Shown piece after piece: positions 16,587-26,409 of a stretch of 64,000 nt of DNA (positions within the stretch are counted from its first letter, which is position 1; every line of letters starts with the position of its first letter). The DNA is from Desulfovibrio sp. UCD-KL4C. GTDB taxonomy: Bacteria > Desulfobacterota > Desulfovibrionia > Desulfovibrionales > Desulfovibrionaceae. The notes under the pieces are model-generated. The model was not told where the DNA came from. It worked only from the letters and a program-made list of their open reading frames with translations, and did not search any database. The stretch lies in contig NZ_VCNC01000001.1 of the NCBI RefSeq assembly GCF_006210265.1, forward strand, positions 258,843 through 322,842. The letters run 5' to 3'. The translations under genes and the position numbers were made by a program.

Positions 16587-18089
16587 ATGATTGTCGACAG
16601 TGATTTGCTTTCCATTCAAGAAGCCAGAATCCTTGCAGAGAATGGGCATGAAGCACAAAAGAAGCTAGCTACTTTCCCACAGGAAAAGCTGGACGAAATT
16701 GTGGAGAGCATGGCTGAAGCGGTTGAAAAACGCGCTAAAGACCTTGCCGTCATGTCACAGGAAGAAACTGATCTTGGAAAATGGCAGGATAAGTGTGTCA
16801 AAAATCATTTTGTCTGTGAGCAAGTCCGTACCCAGTTAAGATCCATGCGTTGTGTTGGGATCATCCATAAAGATCCGCAAAAGCATATCATGGATATAGG
16901 TGTTCCTGTCGGAGTCATTGTAGCTCTCTGTCCTGTAACAAGTCCTGTTTCCACAACTATCTGCAATGCCTTGATTGCGATTAAATCAGGAAATGGAATA
17001 ATCTTTTCCCCACATCCCGGAGCCGTAAAAAGCATCAGCATGGTTTTAGACATCATGATTGAGGTTGCGCAGGCTCACGGTTTGCCAGAGGGATGTCTCT
17101 CCTATCTTGGAACCGTTACCAAAAGCGGAACCAAAGAGCTCATGAACCATAGATTTACTTCTCTGGTTATGGTTACCGGAGTTCCGGGCATGCTTCAGGG
17201 CGCTCATTGCTCAGGAAAACCCGTTATTTATGGTGGAACAGGTAATGGGCCGGCCTTTATTGAGCGTTCTGCAAATATAAATCAGGCCGTCAAAGACATC
17301 ATTTCAAGTAAAACATTTGATAACGGTATTGCTCCGTCAGCGGAACAGTCCATTGTTGTTGATTCCTTCATTGCAAGCGACGTCAAACGTGTTTTACATG
17401 ATAACGGTGCCTATTTCATGTCGGATGAAGAGTCGCAAACTCTTGCCGAGCTTTTCTTTCGCCCAGACGGTCAACGTAAAAAGGGAATGATTGGTCGGTC
17501 CGCCGGGGTTATCGCCCGTAGAGCCGGATTTAATGTGCCAGAGAATGTCTCTGTGCTTGTCGCAGAACGTAAGTACGTTTCCGAGACGGACCCTTATTAC
17601 AAAGAATTTCTTTCTCCCGTTCTTGCTCTTTATGTGGAGGATGACTGGATGCATGCCTGTGAAAAATGCATCGAGCTGTTGCTTCACGAGAGAAATGCCC
17701 ACACCTTGGTAATTCACTCCAGTGACGAAGAAGTTATCCTCCAGTTTGCTTTGAAGAAACCGGTTGGAAGATTGCTGGTCAATACTTCGGGGACTTTCGG
17801 AGGCATGGGCTTAACCACAAATCTCTTCCCCTCAATGACTCTTGGTAGCGGTTCAGCCGGACGTGGCATCACGTCTGACAATGTATCGCCGCTGAATCTT
17901 ATTTATACCCGAAGGGTCGGATACGGAGTCAGGCAAATGAACGGACTGGAAGACGGAATTAATAAAAGTGCAGATCACTGTCCGGCAGTGGATGTGCACA
18001 AAGAAAACAATGATTCTAATCTGGAGCAGGCATTACGGCTGCTCTTAAAAAAGGCGATTGAAGCAATAAATGATCCTGCGGATCGTTAA
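16587..18089 (+). CDS. cutB: Aldehyde dehydrogenase homologue lacking the catalytic cysteine
   Basis: A 500-residue homologue of CoA-acylating acetaldehyde dehydrogenases. It is collinear with the second copy at 22314-23753, but where that copy reads [10 protein letters not shown] this one reads DNGIAPSAEQ: the catalytic Cys is replaced by Pro250 (codon CCG, 17334-17336) and no Cys is close. The frame is intact and well conserved elsewhere (IKSGNGIIFSPHPG, GPAFIERSAN), so it is not a decaying gene. It is better read as a pseudoenzyme with a structural, regulatory or CoA/NAD-binding role in the lumen. The C-terminal amphipathic helix (EQALRLLLKKAIEAIND) looks like an encapsulation peptide. The name follows the position of cutB in known choline clusters. 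Confidence 0.85.
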   Translation: MIVDSDLLSIQEARILAENGHEAQKKLATFPQEKLDEIVESMAEAVEKRAKDLAVMSQEETDLGKWQDKCVKNHFVCEQVRTQLRSMRCVGIIHKDPQKHIMDIGVPVGVIVALCPVTSPVSTTICNALIAIKSGNGIIFSPHPGAVKSISMVLDIMIEVAQAHGLPEGCLSYLGTVTKSGTKELMNHRFTSLVMVTGVPGMLQGAHCSGKPVIYGGTGNGPAFIERSANINQAVKDIISSKTFDNGIAPSAEQSIVVDSFIASDVKRVLHDNGAYFMSDEESQTLAELFFRPDGQRKKGMIGRSAGVIARRAGFNVPENVSVLVAERKYVSETDPYYKEFLSPVLALYVEDDWMHACEKCIELLLHERNAHTLVIHSSDEEVILQFALKKPVGRLLVNTSGTFGGMGLTTNLFPSMTLGSGSAGRGITSDNVSPLNLIYTRRVGYGVRQMNGLEDGINKSADHCPAVDVHKENNDSNLEQALRLLLKKAIEAINDPADR

Positions 18090-18120
18090 TTAACAATATC
18101 TCTTAATTGGAGGAAGCAAA

Positions 18121-20667
18121 ATGGATCTTCAAAGTTTTTCAAATAAGTTAGCAGAGGTTACTAAGAATCTGTCTCCTGAGGAAAGAGCTTCGTTAAAGAA
18201 GATTTTTGAGGGCGTATCCGCAGAGATTTTACAGGGTAAAGATGTGGACACCCATGCTGTATCGAACGCTCACGATACTTGCGGTATTCCTGAAGGTCCT
18301 ACTGACCGTCATGTTAAACTCAAAGAAAAATTTCTAGAGCACGTTCCTAGCGTAACTATTCATCGTGCTCGCGCTATCACCAAGATGTCTAAAGAAAATC
18401 CTGGTATGCCTAAAGCTCTTTTACGCGGTAAGTGCTTCCGTTACTGCTGCGAAACAGCTCCTCTGGTTATTCAGGATGATGAACTTATCGTTGGTGCTCC
18501 TAATGGTGCTCCTCGCGCAGGTGCATTTTCACCTGACATTGCATGGCGCTGGGTGAAAGACGAAATCGACACTATCGGAACACGTCCTCAGGATCCTTTT
18601 TATATTTCTGACGAAGATAAAAAGATTATGTTGGAAGAACTCTTTCCTTTCTGGGAAAGCAAGTCCGTTGATGAACATTGCGAAGGTCAGTACCGCGAAG
18701 CAGGACTCTGGGAACTTTCCGGTGAATCCTTTGTTTCAGACTGCTCTTACCATGCGGTTAATGGTGGTGGTGACTCCAACCCTGGTTATGACGTAATTCT
18801 TATGAAGAAAGGGATGCTGGACATCCAGAGCGAAGCTCGCGCTCATCTTGAAGAGCTGGATTACGAAAATCCCGACGATATCGATAAAATTTATTTCTAC
18901 AAATCAGTAATCGAAACAGCTGAAGGCGTAATGATTTACGCTAAAAGAATGTCAGATTACGCAGCTCAGCTTGCTGCTAAAGAAGCTGATCCAAAACGTA
19001 AAGCTGAACTTCTTAAGATCTCAGAAGTCAACGCACGTGTTCCTGCTCATAAGCCTAGCACTTTCTGGGAAGCTATTCAGGCTGTCTGGACCATTGAATC
19101 TTTGCTTGTAGTTGAAGAAAACCAGACAGGTATGTCTATCGGACGTGTTGACCAGTACATGTATCCTTTCTTCAAGGCTGACCTTGAAGCCGGACGTATG
19201 ACTGAATACGAAGCTTTTGATCTTGCCGGATGTATGCTGATCAAAATGTCTGAAATGATGTGGATCACTAGTGAAGGCGGCTCTAAATTCTTCGCTGGAT
19301 ATCAGCCTTTCGTAAACATGTGCGTTGGCGGCGTAACCCGTGAAGGTCTCGATGCAACAAATGATCTGACTTATATGCTCATGGACGCAGTTCGTCATGT
19401 CCGTATTTATCAGCCTTCTCTTGCAACTCGTGTTCACAACAAATCACCTCAGAAATACCTGAAAAAGATTGTTGATGTTATCCGTTCAGGGATGGGCTTC
19501 CCTGCTGTCCACTTTGATGATGCTCATATCAAAATGATGCTGGCTAAAGGCGTAAGCATTGAAGATGCTCGCGACTATTGCCTCATGGGCTGCGTTGAAC
19601 CTCAGAAGTCTGGCCGTTTGTACCAGTGGACATCCACCGCTTATACCCAGTGGCCTATTTGCATTGAGCTTGTTCTTAATCAAGGTGTTCCACTTTGGTA
19701 TGGTAAGAAAGTTTGCCCTGATATGGGACCGATCAACTCTTTCGACACTTATGAAAAATTTGAAGCAGCAGTAAAAGAACAGATTAAATACATTACCAAA
19801 TGGTCAAGCGTTGCAACCGTTATTTCGCAGCGAGTTCACAGAGATCGGGCTCCAAAACCTCTCATGTCCCTCATGTATGAAGGCTGCATGGAGACTGGTA
19901 AGGACGTTTCCCGTGGTGGCGCAATGTACAACTTCGGTCCTGGTGTTGTTTGGTCCGGGCTGGCTACTTATGTTGACTCCATGGCGGCGATTAAGAAGCT
20001 TGTATTTGAAGATCACAAGTACACGCTGTCGCAGATGAATGAAGCTTTGAAAGTCGATTTCGTAGGCTTTGAACAGATTAAGGCTGACTGCCTTGCTGCT
20101 CCAAAATACGGCAACGATGATGACTACGCTGACCTTATTGCTGCTGATCTGGTTCACTTCACTGAAACTGAACACCGCAAATATAAAACTCTGTATTCTG
20201 TACTGAGCCACGGAACACTGTCTATTTCCAATAACACTCCATTTGGTCAGTTACTCGGAGCTTCCGCTAACGGTCGTCGTGCCTGGATGCCTCTTTCTGA
20301 TGGTATCAGCCCGACTCAGGGTGCTGACTATAAAGGACCTACCGCAATCATTAAGTCCGTTTCCAAGATGGCAAATGACAGCATGAACATCGGTATGGTT
20401 CATAACTTCAAGCTTATGTCTGGTCTTCTCGATACCCCTGAAGGTGAAAACGGCATCATCACTCTTATGCGCACAGCCTGCATGCTGGGTAATGGTGAAA
20501 TGCAGTTCAACTATCTTGACAATGATACTCTTCTGGATGCTCAGAAACACCCGGAAAATTATCGTGATCTCGTTGTTCGCGTAGCTGGATACAGCGCGTT
20601 CTTTGTTGAGCTTTGCAAAGATGTACAGGACGAAATAATCAGCAGAACCATGCTGCTTGAACTGTAA
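18121..20667 (+). CDS. cutC: Choline trimethylamine-lyase (glycyl radical enzyme)
   Basis: CutC cleaves choline to trimethylamine and acetaldehyde inside the microcompartment. All residues known from the Desulfovibrio alaskensis enzyme are present with a constant +2 offset: Y210, D218 ([10 protein letters not shown]), F397, C491 and E493 (GCVEP), T504, and glycyl G823 ([10 protein letters not shown]). The stretch [16 protein letters not shown] after the cysteine separates it from diol dehydratases. The N-terminal 50 residues, with an amphipathic helix ([20 protein letters not shown]), are the expected shell-targeting extension. At 848 residues the length is right. A GGAGG site sits just upstream, and the activase gene follows directly. 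Confidence 0.97.
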   Translation: MDLQSFSNKLAEVTKNLSPEERASLKKIFEGVSAEILQGKDVDTHAVSNAHDTCGIPEGPTDRHVKLKEKFLEHVPSVTIHRARAITKMSKENPGMPKALLRGKCFRYCCETAPLVIQDDELIVGAPNGAPRAGAFSPDIAWRWVKDEIDTIGTRPQDPFYISDEDKKIMLEELFPFWESKSVDEHCEGQYREAGLWELSGESFVSDCSYHAVNGGGDSNPGYDVILMKKGMLDIQSEARAHLEELDYENPDDIDKIYFYKSVIETAEGVMIYAKRMSDYAAQLAAKEADPKRKAELLKISEVNARVPAHKPSTFWEAIQAVWTIESLLVVEENQTGMSIGRVDQYMYPFFKADLEAGRMTEYEAFDLAGCMLIKMSEMMWITSEGGSKFFAGYQPFVNMCVGGVTREGLDATNDLTYMLMDAVRHVRIYQPSLATRVHNKSPQKYLKKIVDVIRSGMGFPAVHFDDAHIKMMLAKGVSIEDARDYCLMGCVEPQKSGRLYQWTSTAYTQWPICIELVLNQGVPLWYGKKVCPDMGPINSFDTYEKFEAAVKEQIKYITKWSSVATVISQRVHRDRAPKPLMSLMYEGCMETGKDVSRGGAMYNFGPGVVWSGLATYVDSMAAIKKLVFEDHKYTLSQMNEALKVDFVGFEQIKADCLAAPKYGNDDDYADLIAADLVHFTETEHRKYKTLYSVLSHGTLSISNNTPFGQLLGASANGRRAWMPLSDGISPTQGADYKGPTAIIKSVSKMANDSMNIGMVHNFKLMSGLLDTPEGENGIITLMRTACMLGNGEMQFNYLDNDTLLDAQKHPENYRDLVVRVAGYSAFFVELCKDVQDEIISRTMLLEL

Positions 20668-20720
20668 TCAAATTGTAATTGTCCCGGGATTTTAGAGCCT
20701 TAAACAATAGAGTTATCACC

Positions 20721-21653
20721 GTGATTGAAAGAAAAGCACATATATTCAATGTACAGAAATACAATATGTACGACGGACCGGGAGTGAGAACTCTGGTGTT
20801 CTTTAAAGGGTGTCCTCTTCGTTGTGAGTGGTGCTCAAATCCCGAAGGGCAACTTCGCAGATTTCAAATCCTATTTAAGAAAGACCTCTGCGTTCATTGT
20901 GGTGCATGCGAGCCCGTCTGCCCGGTGGGAATCCATAAGTTCTCACCGGGGGCTCGCCGCCATGAAATAGATCAGAATATTAAATGTATCGGGTGCCGTA
21001 AATGTGAAGAAGTTTGTCCTAATTCTGCTCTGGCTGTGGTCGGAGAAGTAAAAACTATATCAGAACTGATGGATATAGTGGAAGAGGACAGAGCTTTTTA
21101 TGAAATGTCAGGTGGCGGGGTAACTTTAGGCGGTGGAGAAGTCCTTATGCAGCCTGAAGCCGCGAGTAATCTGTTAATGGCCTGTAAACAGAGAGGCATT
21201 AATACCGCAATGGAAACTTGCGGGTATGCACGCCTTGAAGTTGTGCAGAAAGTTGCGGATTTCACGGATCTTTTTCTCTTTGATGTGAAACACATGGATT
21301 CCGAAAGGCACCGCGAAATCACTGGCGTCCGCAATGAGATGATCCTTAGCAATCTGATCTGGCTTCTTGAAAATAAGTTCAACGTGAAAATCAGGATGCC
21401 TCTTTTAAAAGGCGTAAATGACGGTGATCAGGAAATTCTTGATCTGATCAAATTGTTGAAACCTTATCAGGACTATAAAAATTTCAAAGGGGTGGACCTT
21501 CTGCCTTATCACAAACTCGGGGTTAACAAATACAGCCAACTTGGCTGGAAGTACCCGATTGAAGGTGACCCGAAGCTTAGTGACGCTGATCTTGAACGTA
21601 TTGAGAACAGCATCAAAAAATATAAATTTCCAGTTTCAGTGGTCAGGCACTAA
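20721..21653 (+). CDS. cutD: Choline trimethylamine-lyase activase (radical SAM)
   Basis: CutD generates the glycyl radical on CutC using SAM. The radical SAM triad CxxxCxxC lies in GCPLRCEWC, followed by an 8-Cys ferredoxin-type insert (CVHCGACEPVC and CIGCRKCEEVC). The SAM motif reads TLGGGE. The longest frame starts with a TTG at 20679 that has no ribosome-binding site. I prefer the GTG at 20721, which gives a start V-I-E-R-K-A as in related activases; its own site is weak, so this is not settled. It directly follows cutC, which is its substrate gene. Confidence 0.93.
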   Translation: MIERKAHIFNVQKYNMYDGPGVRTLVFFKGCPLRCEWCSNPEGQLRRFQILFKKDLCVHCGACEPVCPVGIHKFSPGARRHEIDQNIKCIGCRKCEEVCPNSALAVVGEVKTISELMDIVEEDRAFYEMSGGGVTLGGGEVLMQPEAASNLLMACKQRGINTAMETCGYARLEVVQKVADFTDLFLFDVKHMDSERHREITGVRNEMILSNLIWLLENKFNVKIRMPLLKGVNDGDQEILDLIKLLKPYQDYKNFKGVDLLPYHKLGVNKYSQLGWKYPIEGDPKLSDADLERIENSIKKYKFPVSVVRH

Positions 21654-21698
21654 CAGAAACATGCGCTACGCACTTTCAGCAATTGAGGAGAAAACATT

Positions 21699-22301
21699 AT
21701 GGCGGCACTAGGATTTATTGAAACAAAGGGACTACTTGCAGCGGTTGAGGGCGCAGATGCCATGCTTAAAGCTGCAGATGTACACCTTCTTGAAAAAAAT
21801 CTTGTAGGTGGCGGACTTGTTTCCATCACTATTGAAGGAGAAGTCTCCGCAGTAAAGGCATCCGTTGATGCTGCTGCTTCTGCTATAAGCCGTATTTGCG
21901 GATCAACTCTTGTTTCGCAGCATGTAATTGCCCGTCCTGATGAAGAACTTAAGCAAATTATTGCTACGAAATATGTTCCGGTTACTGAACCGGAGCTTAA
22001 AGAAAAGCCTGCAACAGAACATAAAAAAAATCCTGTTGAGGTTTCAAAGGCTGCTGTTGAAATCGAGAGTGGTCCAGATAAAGTAGAGAGTTCTTCTAGT
22101 AAAACTCTAGACAAAAAGCCTAAGCCCTCAGCAAAAGCAGAGCCAGTTCACTATCAAATTTCAGATTTAGAGAAGATGAAGATCAGTAAGCTGCGGCAGA
22201 TAGCTCGGACGATGAGCGAGCTTCCTCTAACCAGAGAAGAGATTAAATCTTCCGCGAAGAAAGTACTGATTGAAGCAATTATTAAAGTTACAGGCAGATA
22301 A
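21699..22301 (+). CDS. Hexameric shell protein with Rho_N/SAP-like C-terminal domain
   Basis: Residues 3-88 are a canonical BMC-H domain (ALGFIETKGLLAAVEGADAM, then VIARPDEEL). A long charged, Pro/Lys-rich linker follows (about 95-150). The C-terminal 48 residues (DLEKMKISKLRQIARTM ... SAKKVLIEAI) match the fold pattern of the Rho N-terminal/SAP-like domain. That domain often contacts nucleic acid, but here it could dock cargo or help position the compartment. At 200 residues it is about twice the size of a plain BMC-H. It lies 12 bp before the active aldehyde dehydrogenase gene. Confidence 0.87.
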   Translation: MAALGFIETKGLLAAVEGADAMLKAADVHLLEKNLVGGGLVSITIEGEVSAVKASVDAAASAISRICGSTLVSQHVIARPDEELKQIIATKYVPVTEPELKEKPATEHKKNPVEVSKAAVEIESGPDKVESSSSKTLDKKPKPSAKAEPVHYQISDLEKMKISKLRQIARTMSELPLTREEIKSSAKKVLIEAIIKVTGR

Positions 22302-22313
22302 GGAGTATTCCAA

Positions 22314-23753
22314 ATGGTAGACAAAGATTTATTGTCCGTTCAGGAAGCGCGTTCACTAGTTCGTGCTGCTAAAAAGGCACAGGCAGAACTTGCTTCACTT
22401 GATCAAGAACACATTGATTGCATTGTTAAGGCAATTTCCGAAGCAGCCAGATCTCAGGCTGAGTCTCTTGCAGCTCTTGCTGTAGAAGAAACAGGATTCG
22501 GGAAAGTTCAGGACAAAACGGCTAAGAATATTCTTGCCAGTGAGCAGCTTTTTGAAGCTATCAAAGACATGAAAACCATTGGTGTTCTTAGCGAAGACAA
22601 AGTTAAAAAAATCACTGAAATAGCTGTTCCAGTAGGTGTTATTGCAGGGATCGTTCCTTCAACAAACCCTACATCTACAACTATTTATAAATCCATGATT
22701 TCTATCAAATCAGGAAATGCGATTGTTTTTACTCCTCATCCAAGTGCTAAAAAATGCATCGGTAAGACTGTAGAAATAATCCGTTCCGCTTTGTCCAAAT
22801 CCGGAGTCAGTGAAGATCTCGTCAGCGTTATGAGTATCCCTACCATTCAAGGTAGTGGTGAACTTATGAAAGTTGCAGATCTGATTCTTGCTACTGGCGG
22901 TCCTGGCATGGTTAAGGCTGCATACAGCTCCGGTACTCCTGCTTTAGGTGTTGGCGCAGGTAACGTCCCAGCTTACATCGAAAGAAGTGCCAACGTTGAA
23001 GATGCTGTCAGAAAAATCTTTATGAGTAAGACTTTTGATAATGGAACTATCTGCGCATCCGAACAGTCAATTGTTACTGAATCAGTTATTGCTGATAAAG
23101 TAAGAGCTGCTGTTGTTGCTGAAGGTGGTTACTTCCTTGAAGGCGAGAATCTGGAAAAGGTTAAACGAGTCATGGAAAGAGGAAACGGTTCCATGAATCC
23201 TGATATCGTTGGCCGTGACGCTGCTTACATTGCTAAAATTGCAGGTATCACAATTCCTCACGGTGTTCGCGTTTTGGTTTCCGATGAAAAAGGAATCGGA
23301 CCTAAATATCCTTTTTCCAAGGAAAAACTTACCGGTCTTCTCGGTTTCTACGTTGTTGAAGACTGGAAAGAAGCTTGTGAGACCTGTCATGCGCTTTTGG
23401 AAAATGGCGGTATCGGCCATTCTCTTTCAATCCATTCTCAGAATGAAGACGTTGTCCGTGAGTTCGGTGTCAAGAAGCCTGTTTCCAGACTGCTTGTTAA
23501 TACTCCGTCCACTCAGGGAGCTGTAGGTCTTTCAACCTCGCTCTTTCCTTCATTCACACTTGGTTGCGGAACAGTCGGCGGAAGTGCCACTTCTGATAAC
23601 GTAACCCCTTTGAATCTGATGAACGTCAGAAGAATAGCTTACGATCTGGGAACTACAACCAGCCATCACGCTCCTGTATCGGCTGAATCGTCTTCCCTAG
23701 ACGTCACTGCAATCACCGCAATGATTGTCGAACAGCTCAAACAGATGGTTTAA
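22314..23753 (+). CDS. cutF: CoA-acylating acetaldehyde dehydrogenase
   Basis: This enzyme oxidises acetaldehyde from CutC to acetyl-CoA with NAD+ and CoA in the compartment lumen. The catalytic Cys247 lies in [10 protein letters not shown], and other family stretches are [13 protein letters not shown] and [13 protein letters not shown]. The last 17 residues ([17 protein letters not shown]) form an amphipathic helix behind a flexible Ser-rich linker, a typical C-terminal encapsulation peptide. At 479 residues it is full length. It is the functional partner of the cysteine-less copy at 16587-18089, and the alcohol dehydrogenase at 28041 would recycle its NADH. Confidence 0.94.
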   Translation: MVDKDLLSVQEARSLVRAAKKAQAELASLDQEHIDCIVKAISEAARSQAESLAALAVEETGFGKVQDKTAKNILASEQLFEAIKDMKTIGVLSEDKVKKITEIAVPVGVIAGIVPSTNPTSTTIYKSMISIKSGNAIVFTPHPSAKKCIGKTVEIIRSALSKSGVSEDLVSVMSIPTIQGSGELMKVADLILATGGPGMVKAAYSSGTPALGVGAGNVPAYIERSANVEDAVRKIFMSKTFDNGTICASEQSIVTESVIADKVRAAVVAEGGYFLEGENLEKVKRVMERGNGSMNPDIVGRDAAYIAKIAGITIPHGVRVLVSDEKGIGPKYPFSKEKLTGLLGFYVVEDWKEACETCHALLENGGIGHSLSIHSQNEDVVREFGVKKPVSRLLVNTPSTQGAVGLSTSLFPSFTLGCGTVGGSATSDNVTPLNLMNVRRIAYDLGTTTSHHAPVSAESSSLDVTAITAMIVEQLKQMV

Positions 23754-23772
23754 TTCCTTCAAAGAGGGAATT
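23752..23772 (+). terminator. Short hairpin upstream of the first BMC-H gene
   Basis: AATTCCTTC (23752-23760) pairs with GAGGGAATT (23764-23772), one G-T wobble, followed by TT. It is too weak for full termination, but could be an mRNA processing or attenuation point. Confidence 0.4.
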
Positions 23773-23818
23773 TTGGCGGCATATTTAGCAGAAAATTAAA
23801 CATTTAAAGGAGAAGACC

Positions 23819-24100
23819 ATGTCATCTAACGCACTTGGAATGATTGAAACTAAAGGACTCGTCGGCGCAGTTGAAGCAGCTGACGCAATGGTTAAAGCAG
23901 CAAACGTAACTTTGGTCGGTAAGACTCAGGTTGGCGGCGGTTTGGTAACTGTAATGGTTCGCGGTGATGTTGGAGCTGTTAAAGCTGCAACTGATGCCGG
24001 TGCTGTTGCTGCTAAAAACGTAGGTGAACTGATCAGTGTTCACGTTATTCCTCGCCCTCATGATGAAGTTGAAATCATCCTTCCTAAGGCTGGAGAGTAA
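23819..24100 (+). CDS. Hexameric shell protein (BMC-H), copy 1
   Basis: A 93-residue canonical BMC-H protein that tiles the shell facets. It has [20 protein letters not shown], the pore loop QVGGGLV and the C-terminal [10 protein letters not shown]. It is about 85-90% identical to the second copy at 27618-27899, with most differences near the ends, so the pair arose by duplication and both probably mix in the facets. A good AAGGAG site precedes it, and hairpins flank the gene (23752-23772 and 24160-24192). This fits a need for high or separately tuned expression of a major shell subunit. Confidence 0.96.
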   Translation: MSSNALGMIETKGLVGAVEAADAMVKAANVTLVGKTQVGGGLVTVMVRGDVGAVKAATDAGAVAAKNVGELISVHVIPRPHDEVEIILPKAGE

Positions 24101-24159
24101 GCAGTATTGTAAGTCGCAGGAAGATTTTTTGTAAAAGTCGACTCCTATGACTTTCAAAA

Positions 24160-24192
24160 GTGGAGGAGGGAAGGATTCTTCCTTCCCTCCAC
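24160..24192 (+). other. Stable intra-operon hairpin downstream of BMC-H copy 1
   Basis: GGGAAGG (24168-24174) pairs with CCTTCCC (24181-24187), and the stem extends outward through GTGGAGGA and TCCAC with a small bulge. No T-run follows. It sits in the 188-bp gap before pduL and probably acts on mRNA stability or partial termination rather than ending the operon. Confidence 0.65.
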
Positions 24193-24288
24193 TGCCCGCT
24201 AAATAAGGTTTGCGAAGAATATAACAGTACCGTGCAGAAGCAAGATACTTGAAAGAAACATCATTCAATATTTTTAAGTGAAGTGAAT

Positions 24289-24969
24289 ATGAACGAGAAA
24301 GCAATTAACGACATTTTGGAAGAGGTCGTCAAAAACGTCATTGACCAGCTTGGTGGCAAGACACCAAATGCTTCTGCGTGTGAGAAAACAAGTGATGTTA
24401 TTCCGGTTGAGCTGTCTGGAAGACATGTTCATTTAAGTGAAGAAGATGCCAAAGCTTTATTTGGTGGTCCTTTGACTCTCACTCGGGAGCTTTCCCAGCC
24501 GGGACAGTTTCTTTGTAAAGAGCGTGTCCGTCTTATCGGACCTAAGGGTGTTATGGATAACGTGGCTGTGCTTGGGCCATCACGTTCCCATTCACAGGTA
24601 GAAATTTCTAAAACTGATGCTCGCATTCTTGGAATTAACGCTCCTGTGCGTCAGTCCGGTGATGTTGCCGGTACCCCCGGTATCATTCTGGCTTCAGATA
24701 TGAATATTGTAGGACTTGAGGAAGGCGTAATCGTTGCTGCACGTCACATTCATATGTCTCCTGAAGATGCTCAAAAACTGTGTGTCTCAGACAATGAAAA
24801 GGTCAGCGTCCGTCTTGAAAGCGAGCGTCCTGTTATTCTTGAAGACGTAGTTGTACGTGTTAACGATTCCTTCAATCTTAGCATGCACATTGATCCTGAT
24901 GAAGGAAACAGTGCAGGCTGGAACAAGAGTGTTCCCGGTAGGATTCTTTCTAAAGGATGGCGGAGCTAA
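24289..24969 (+). CDS. pduL: Phosphate acyltransferase of microcompartments (PduL family)
   Basis: PduL-type phosphotransacetylase. It converts acetyl-CoA and phosphate to acetyl phosphate, freeing CoA in the lumen and allowing ATP formation by acetate kinase outside. The zinc ligands sit in ELSGRHVHLS and AARHIHMS, with MHIDPDEGNSAGW near the end. The N-terminal 20 residues form an amphipathic helix (INDILEEVVKNVIDQL), as in encapsulated PduL. The start is either GTG 24283 or ATG 24289; I chose the ATG. The region upstream is unusually long for this operon (188 bp) and holds a stable hairpin. Confidence 0.94.
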   Translation: MNEKAINDILEEVVKNVIDQLGGKTPNASACEKTSDVIPVELSGRHVHLSEEDAKALFGGPLTLTRELSQPGQFLCKERVRLIGPKGVMDNVAVLGPSRSHSQVEISKTDARILGINAPVRQSGDVAGTPGIILASDMNIVGLEEGVIVAARHIHMSPEDAQKLCVSDNEKVSVRLESERPVILEDVVVRVNDSFNLSMHIDPDEGNSAGWNKSVPGRILSKGWRS

Positions 24970-24971
24970 CA

Positions 24972-25793
24972 ATGGACTTTTCAGTCATTGATCAAAAAAT
25001 TTGTGCTCTTGAAGACTGCATTGAGAACACCGTGCCGGTAAGTGCCGATGAGAAACTCTTTGTGGGAGTCGATCTTGGTACTGCCTATATTGTGGTGGTT
25101 GTTCTGAACAGTAAGAAAGAACCTGTGGCCTGCGCCATGGAGTTTGCTCAAGTGATCAAAGACGGTCTGGTTGTTGATTATATGGGAGCTACCCGTATTC
25201 TTCGTAAGCTTGTGAAACAGGTTGAGGAACGTCTTGGACGCTCCTTGACTCATGCTGCAATCGCTGTTCCTCCTGGAACCGGAGAGAAAGATTGCGGAAC
25301 TCACCGCTATGTTGTGGAAGGTGCAGGGCTCGAAGTTACCACAATTCTTGATGAACCTACTGCGGCTAATGCTGTTCTCGGAGTTGTTAACGGGGCTATT
25401 GTTGATATTGGCGGTGGAACTACCGGACTTTCTATTCTTGAAGACAGTAAAGTCACTTATGTTGCCGATGAAGCTACCGGAGGAACTCATCTGACACTGG
25501 TTCTTGCCGGTAATCATAAGATCAGTTTTGAGGAAGCGGAAGAATTAAAGAAGCAGAAAGACCGTCAGAAAGAAAATCTTGCTGTTGTTTTTCCTGTAAT
25601 TCAAAAAATGGCTTCCATCGTCAGCAATCACATCGTTGGTCGTGATATTTCTGCGATTTATCTGGTAGGTGGCACCTGCTGTCTTGAAAATATGGAGCAG
25701 GTGATGGAAAAGTCTATTGGTAAGCCTGTTTTCAAGCCGGCTAATCCTTTTTTGGTAACCCCTCTGGGCATAGCCCTGAACTGCGAAGCCTAG
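24972..25793 (+). CDS. eutJ: EutJ-like actin/Hsp70-fold protein
   Basis: A 273-residue member of the EutJ family with an actin/Hsp70 ATPase fold. The phosphate-binding loops are VGVDLGTAYI near the start and IVDIGGGTTG, followed by an adenosine-type motif YLVGGT. EutJ is found in many ethanolamine and choline microcompartment loci and is thought to be a chaperone for enzymes or shell assembly; direct evidence is limited. I prefer the ATG at 24972, with GGAG (24961-24964) seven bases upstream, over the ATG at 24957. It starts two bases after the pduL stop. Confidence 0.88.
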   Translation: MDFSVIDQKICALEDCIENTVPVSADEKLFVGVDLGTAYIVVVVLNSKKEPVACAMEFAQVIKDGLVVDYMGATRILRKLVKQVEERLGRSLTHAAIAVPPGTGEKDCGTHRYVVEGAGLEVTTILDEPTAANAVLGVVNGAIVDIGGGTTGLSILEDSKVTYVADEATGGTHLTLVLAGNHKISFEEAEELKKQKDRQKENLAVVFPVIQKMASIVSNHIVGRDISAIYLVGGTCCLENMEQVMEKSIGKPVFKPANPFLVTPLGIALNCEA

Positions 25794-25802
25794 GAGAACC
25801 AC

Positions 25803-26396
25803 ATGGATATGAATGAACTGGTCCGCTCCATTACCGAAGAAGTTTTAAAACAGCTTCGTAAAGATGAAAAGAAAGATTGCGTCATGGTTTTAGCAGAAAG
25901 AGATAAATCTTTATCTGAGAAAATACATGACTGTCTGGCAGATGATTTTGAGCTTATTTTTTTCGGAGAAGATACTCAAAATAAAAAAATTTGCCGCTAT
26001 ATAATTCCTTCTATGTGTTGCAGTACTATGGCTGATTTAGCTTTGGGCAGGTGTTCTGGCCCTATCATGTCGGAAGTTTTGAGACTTCTTCTTAACGGTG
26101 TTGATGTAGAAGTTTTGAAGTTCGGATATAGAGATTTCAGTGAAACCGCAGCGGCTCCTCTGTTTAATCTTTATGAAGGTTACCGAGAAACTCTGGCAGG
26201 ATTCGGGCTTAAGGAATTTCAGCCTAAGATGCCGGATACAATTAGATTCAGAGACACTCTTGTGACAGAAAAAGCGGTTACTAATGCTCATGAGCAGAAG
26301 GCTTCTATTCTCATGGTGCCTGTAACAGCTCAGATTACTCCTTTGGCAGCAGAAGTTGCTCAGGACCTGAACATCAACATTCAGAAGTGTTTGTGA
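25803..26396 (+). CDS. Conserved microcompartment-associated protein of unknown function
   Basis: A 197-residue protein resembling the family of hypothetical proteins found in eut/cut loci. I cannot assign a reaction. The first 20 residues form an amphipathic helix (MNELVRSITEEVLKQLRK) like an encapsulation peptide, so it probably resides in the lumen. The middle has a flavoprotein-like alternation of beta and alpha segments, with CSTMADLALGRC and GPIMSEVLRLLLNGVDVEVL. The C-terminus carries the element QITPLAAEVAQDLNINI, which recurs in the protein at 27277. It lies between eutJ and eutN with gaps of 9 and 13 bp. Confidence 0.75.
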   Translation: MDMNELVRSITEEVLKQLRKDEKKDCVMVLAERDKSLSEKIHDCLADDFELIFFGEDTQNKKICRYIIPSMCCSTMADLALGRCSGPIMSEVLRLLLNGVDVEVLKFGYRDFSETAAAPLFNLYEGYRETLAGFGLKEFQPKMPDTIRFRDTLVTEKAVTNAHEQKASILMVPVTAQITPLAAEVAQDLNINIQKCL

Positions 26397-26409
26397 GGAT
26401 TATGAGCTT

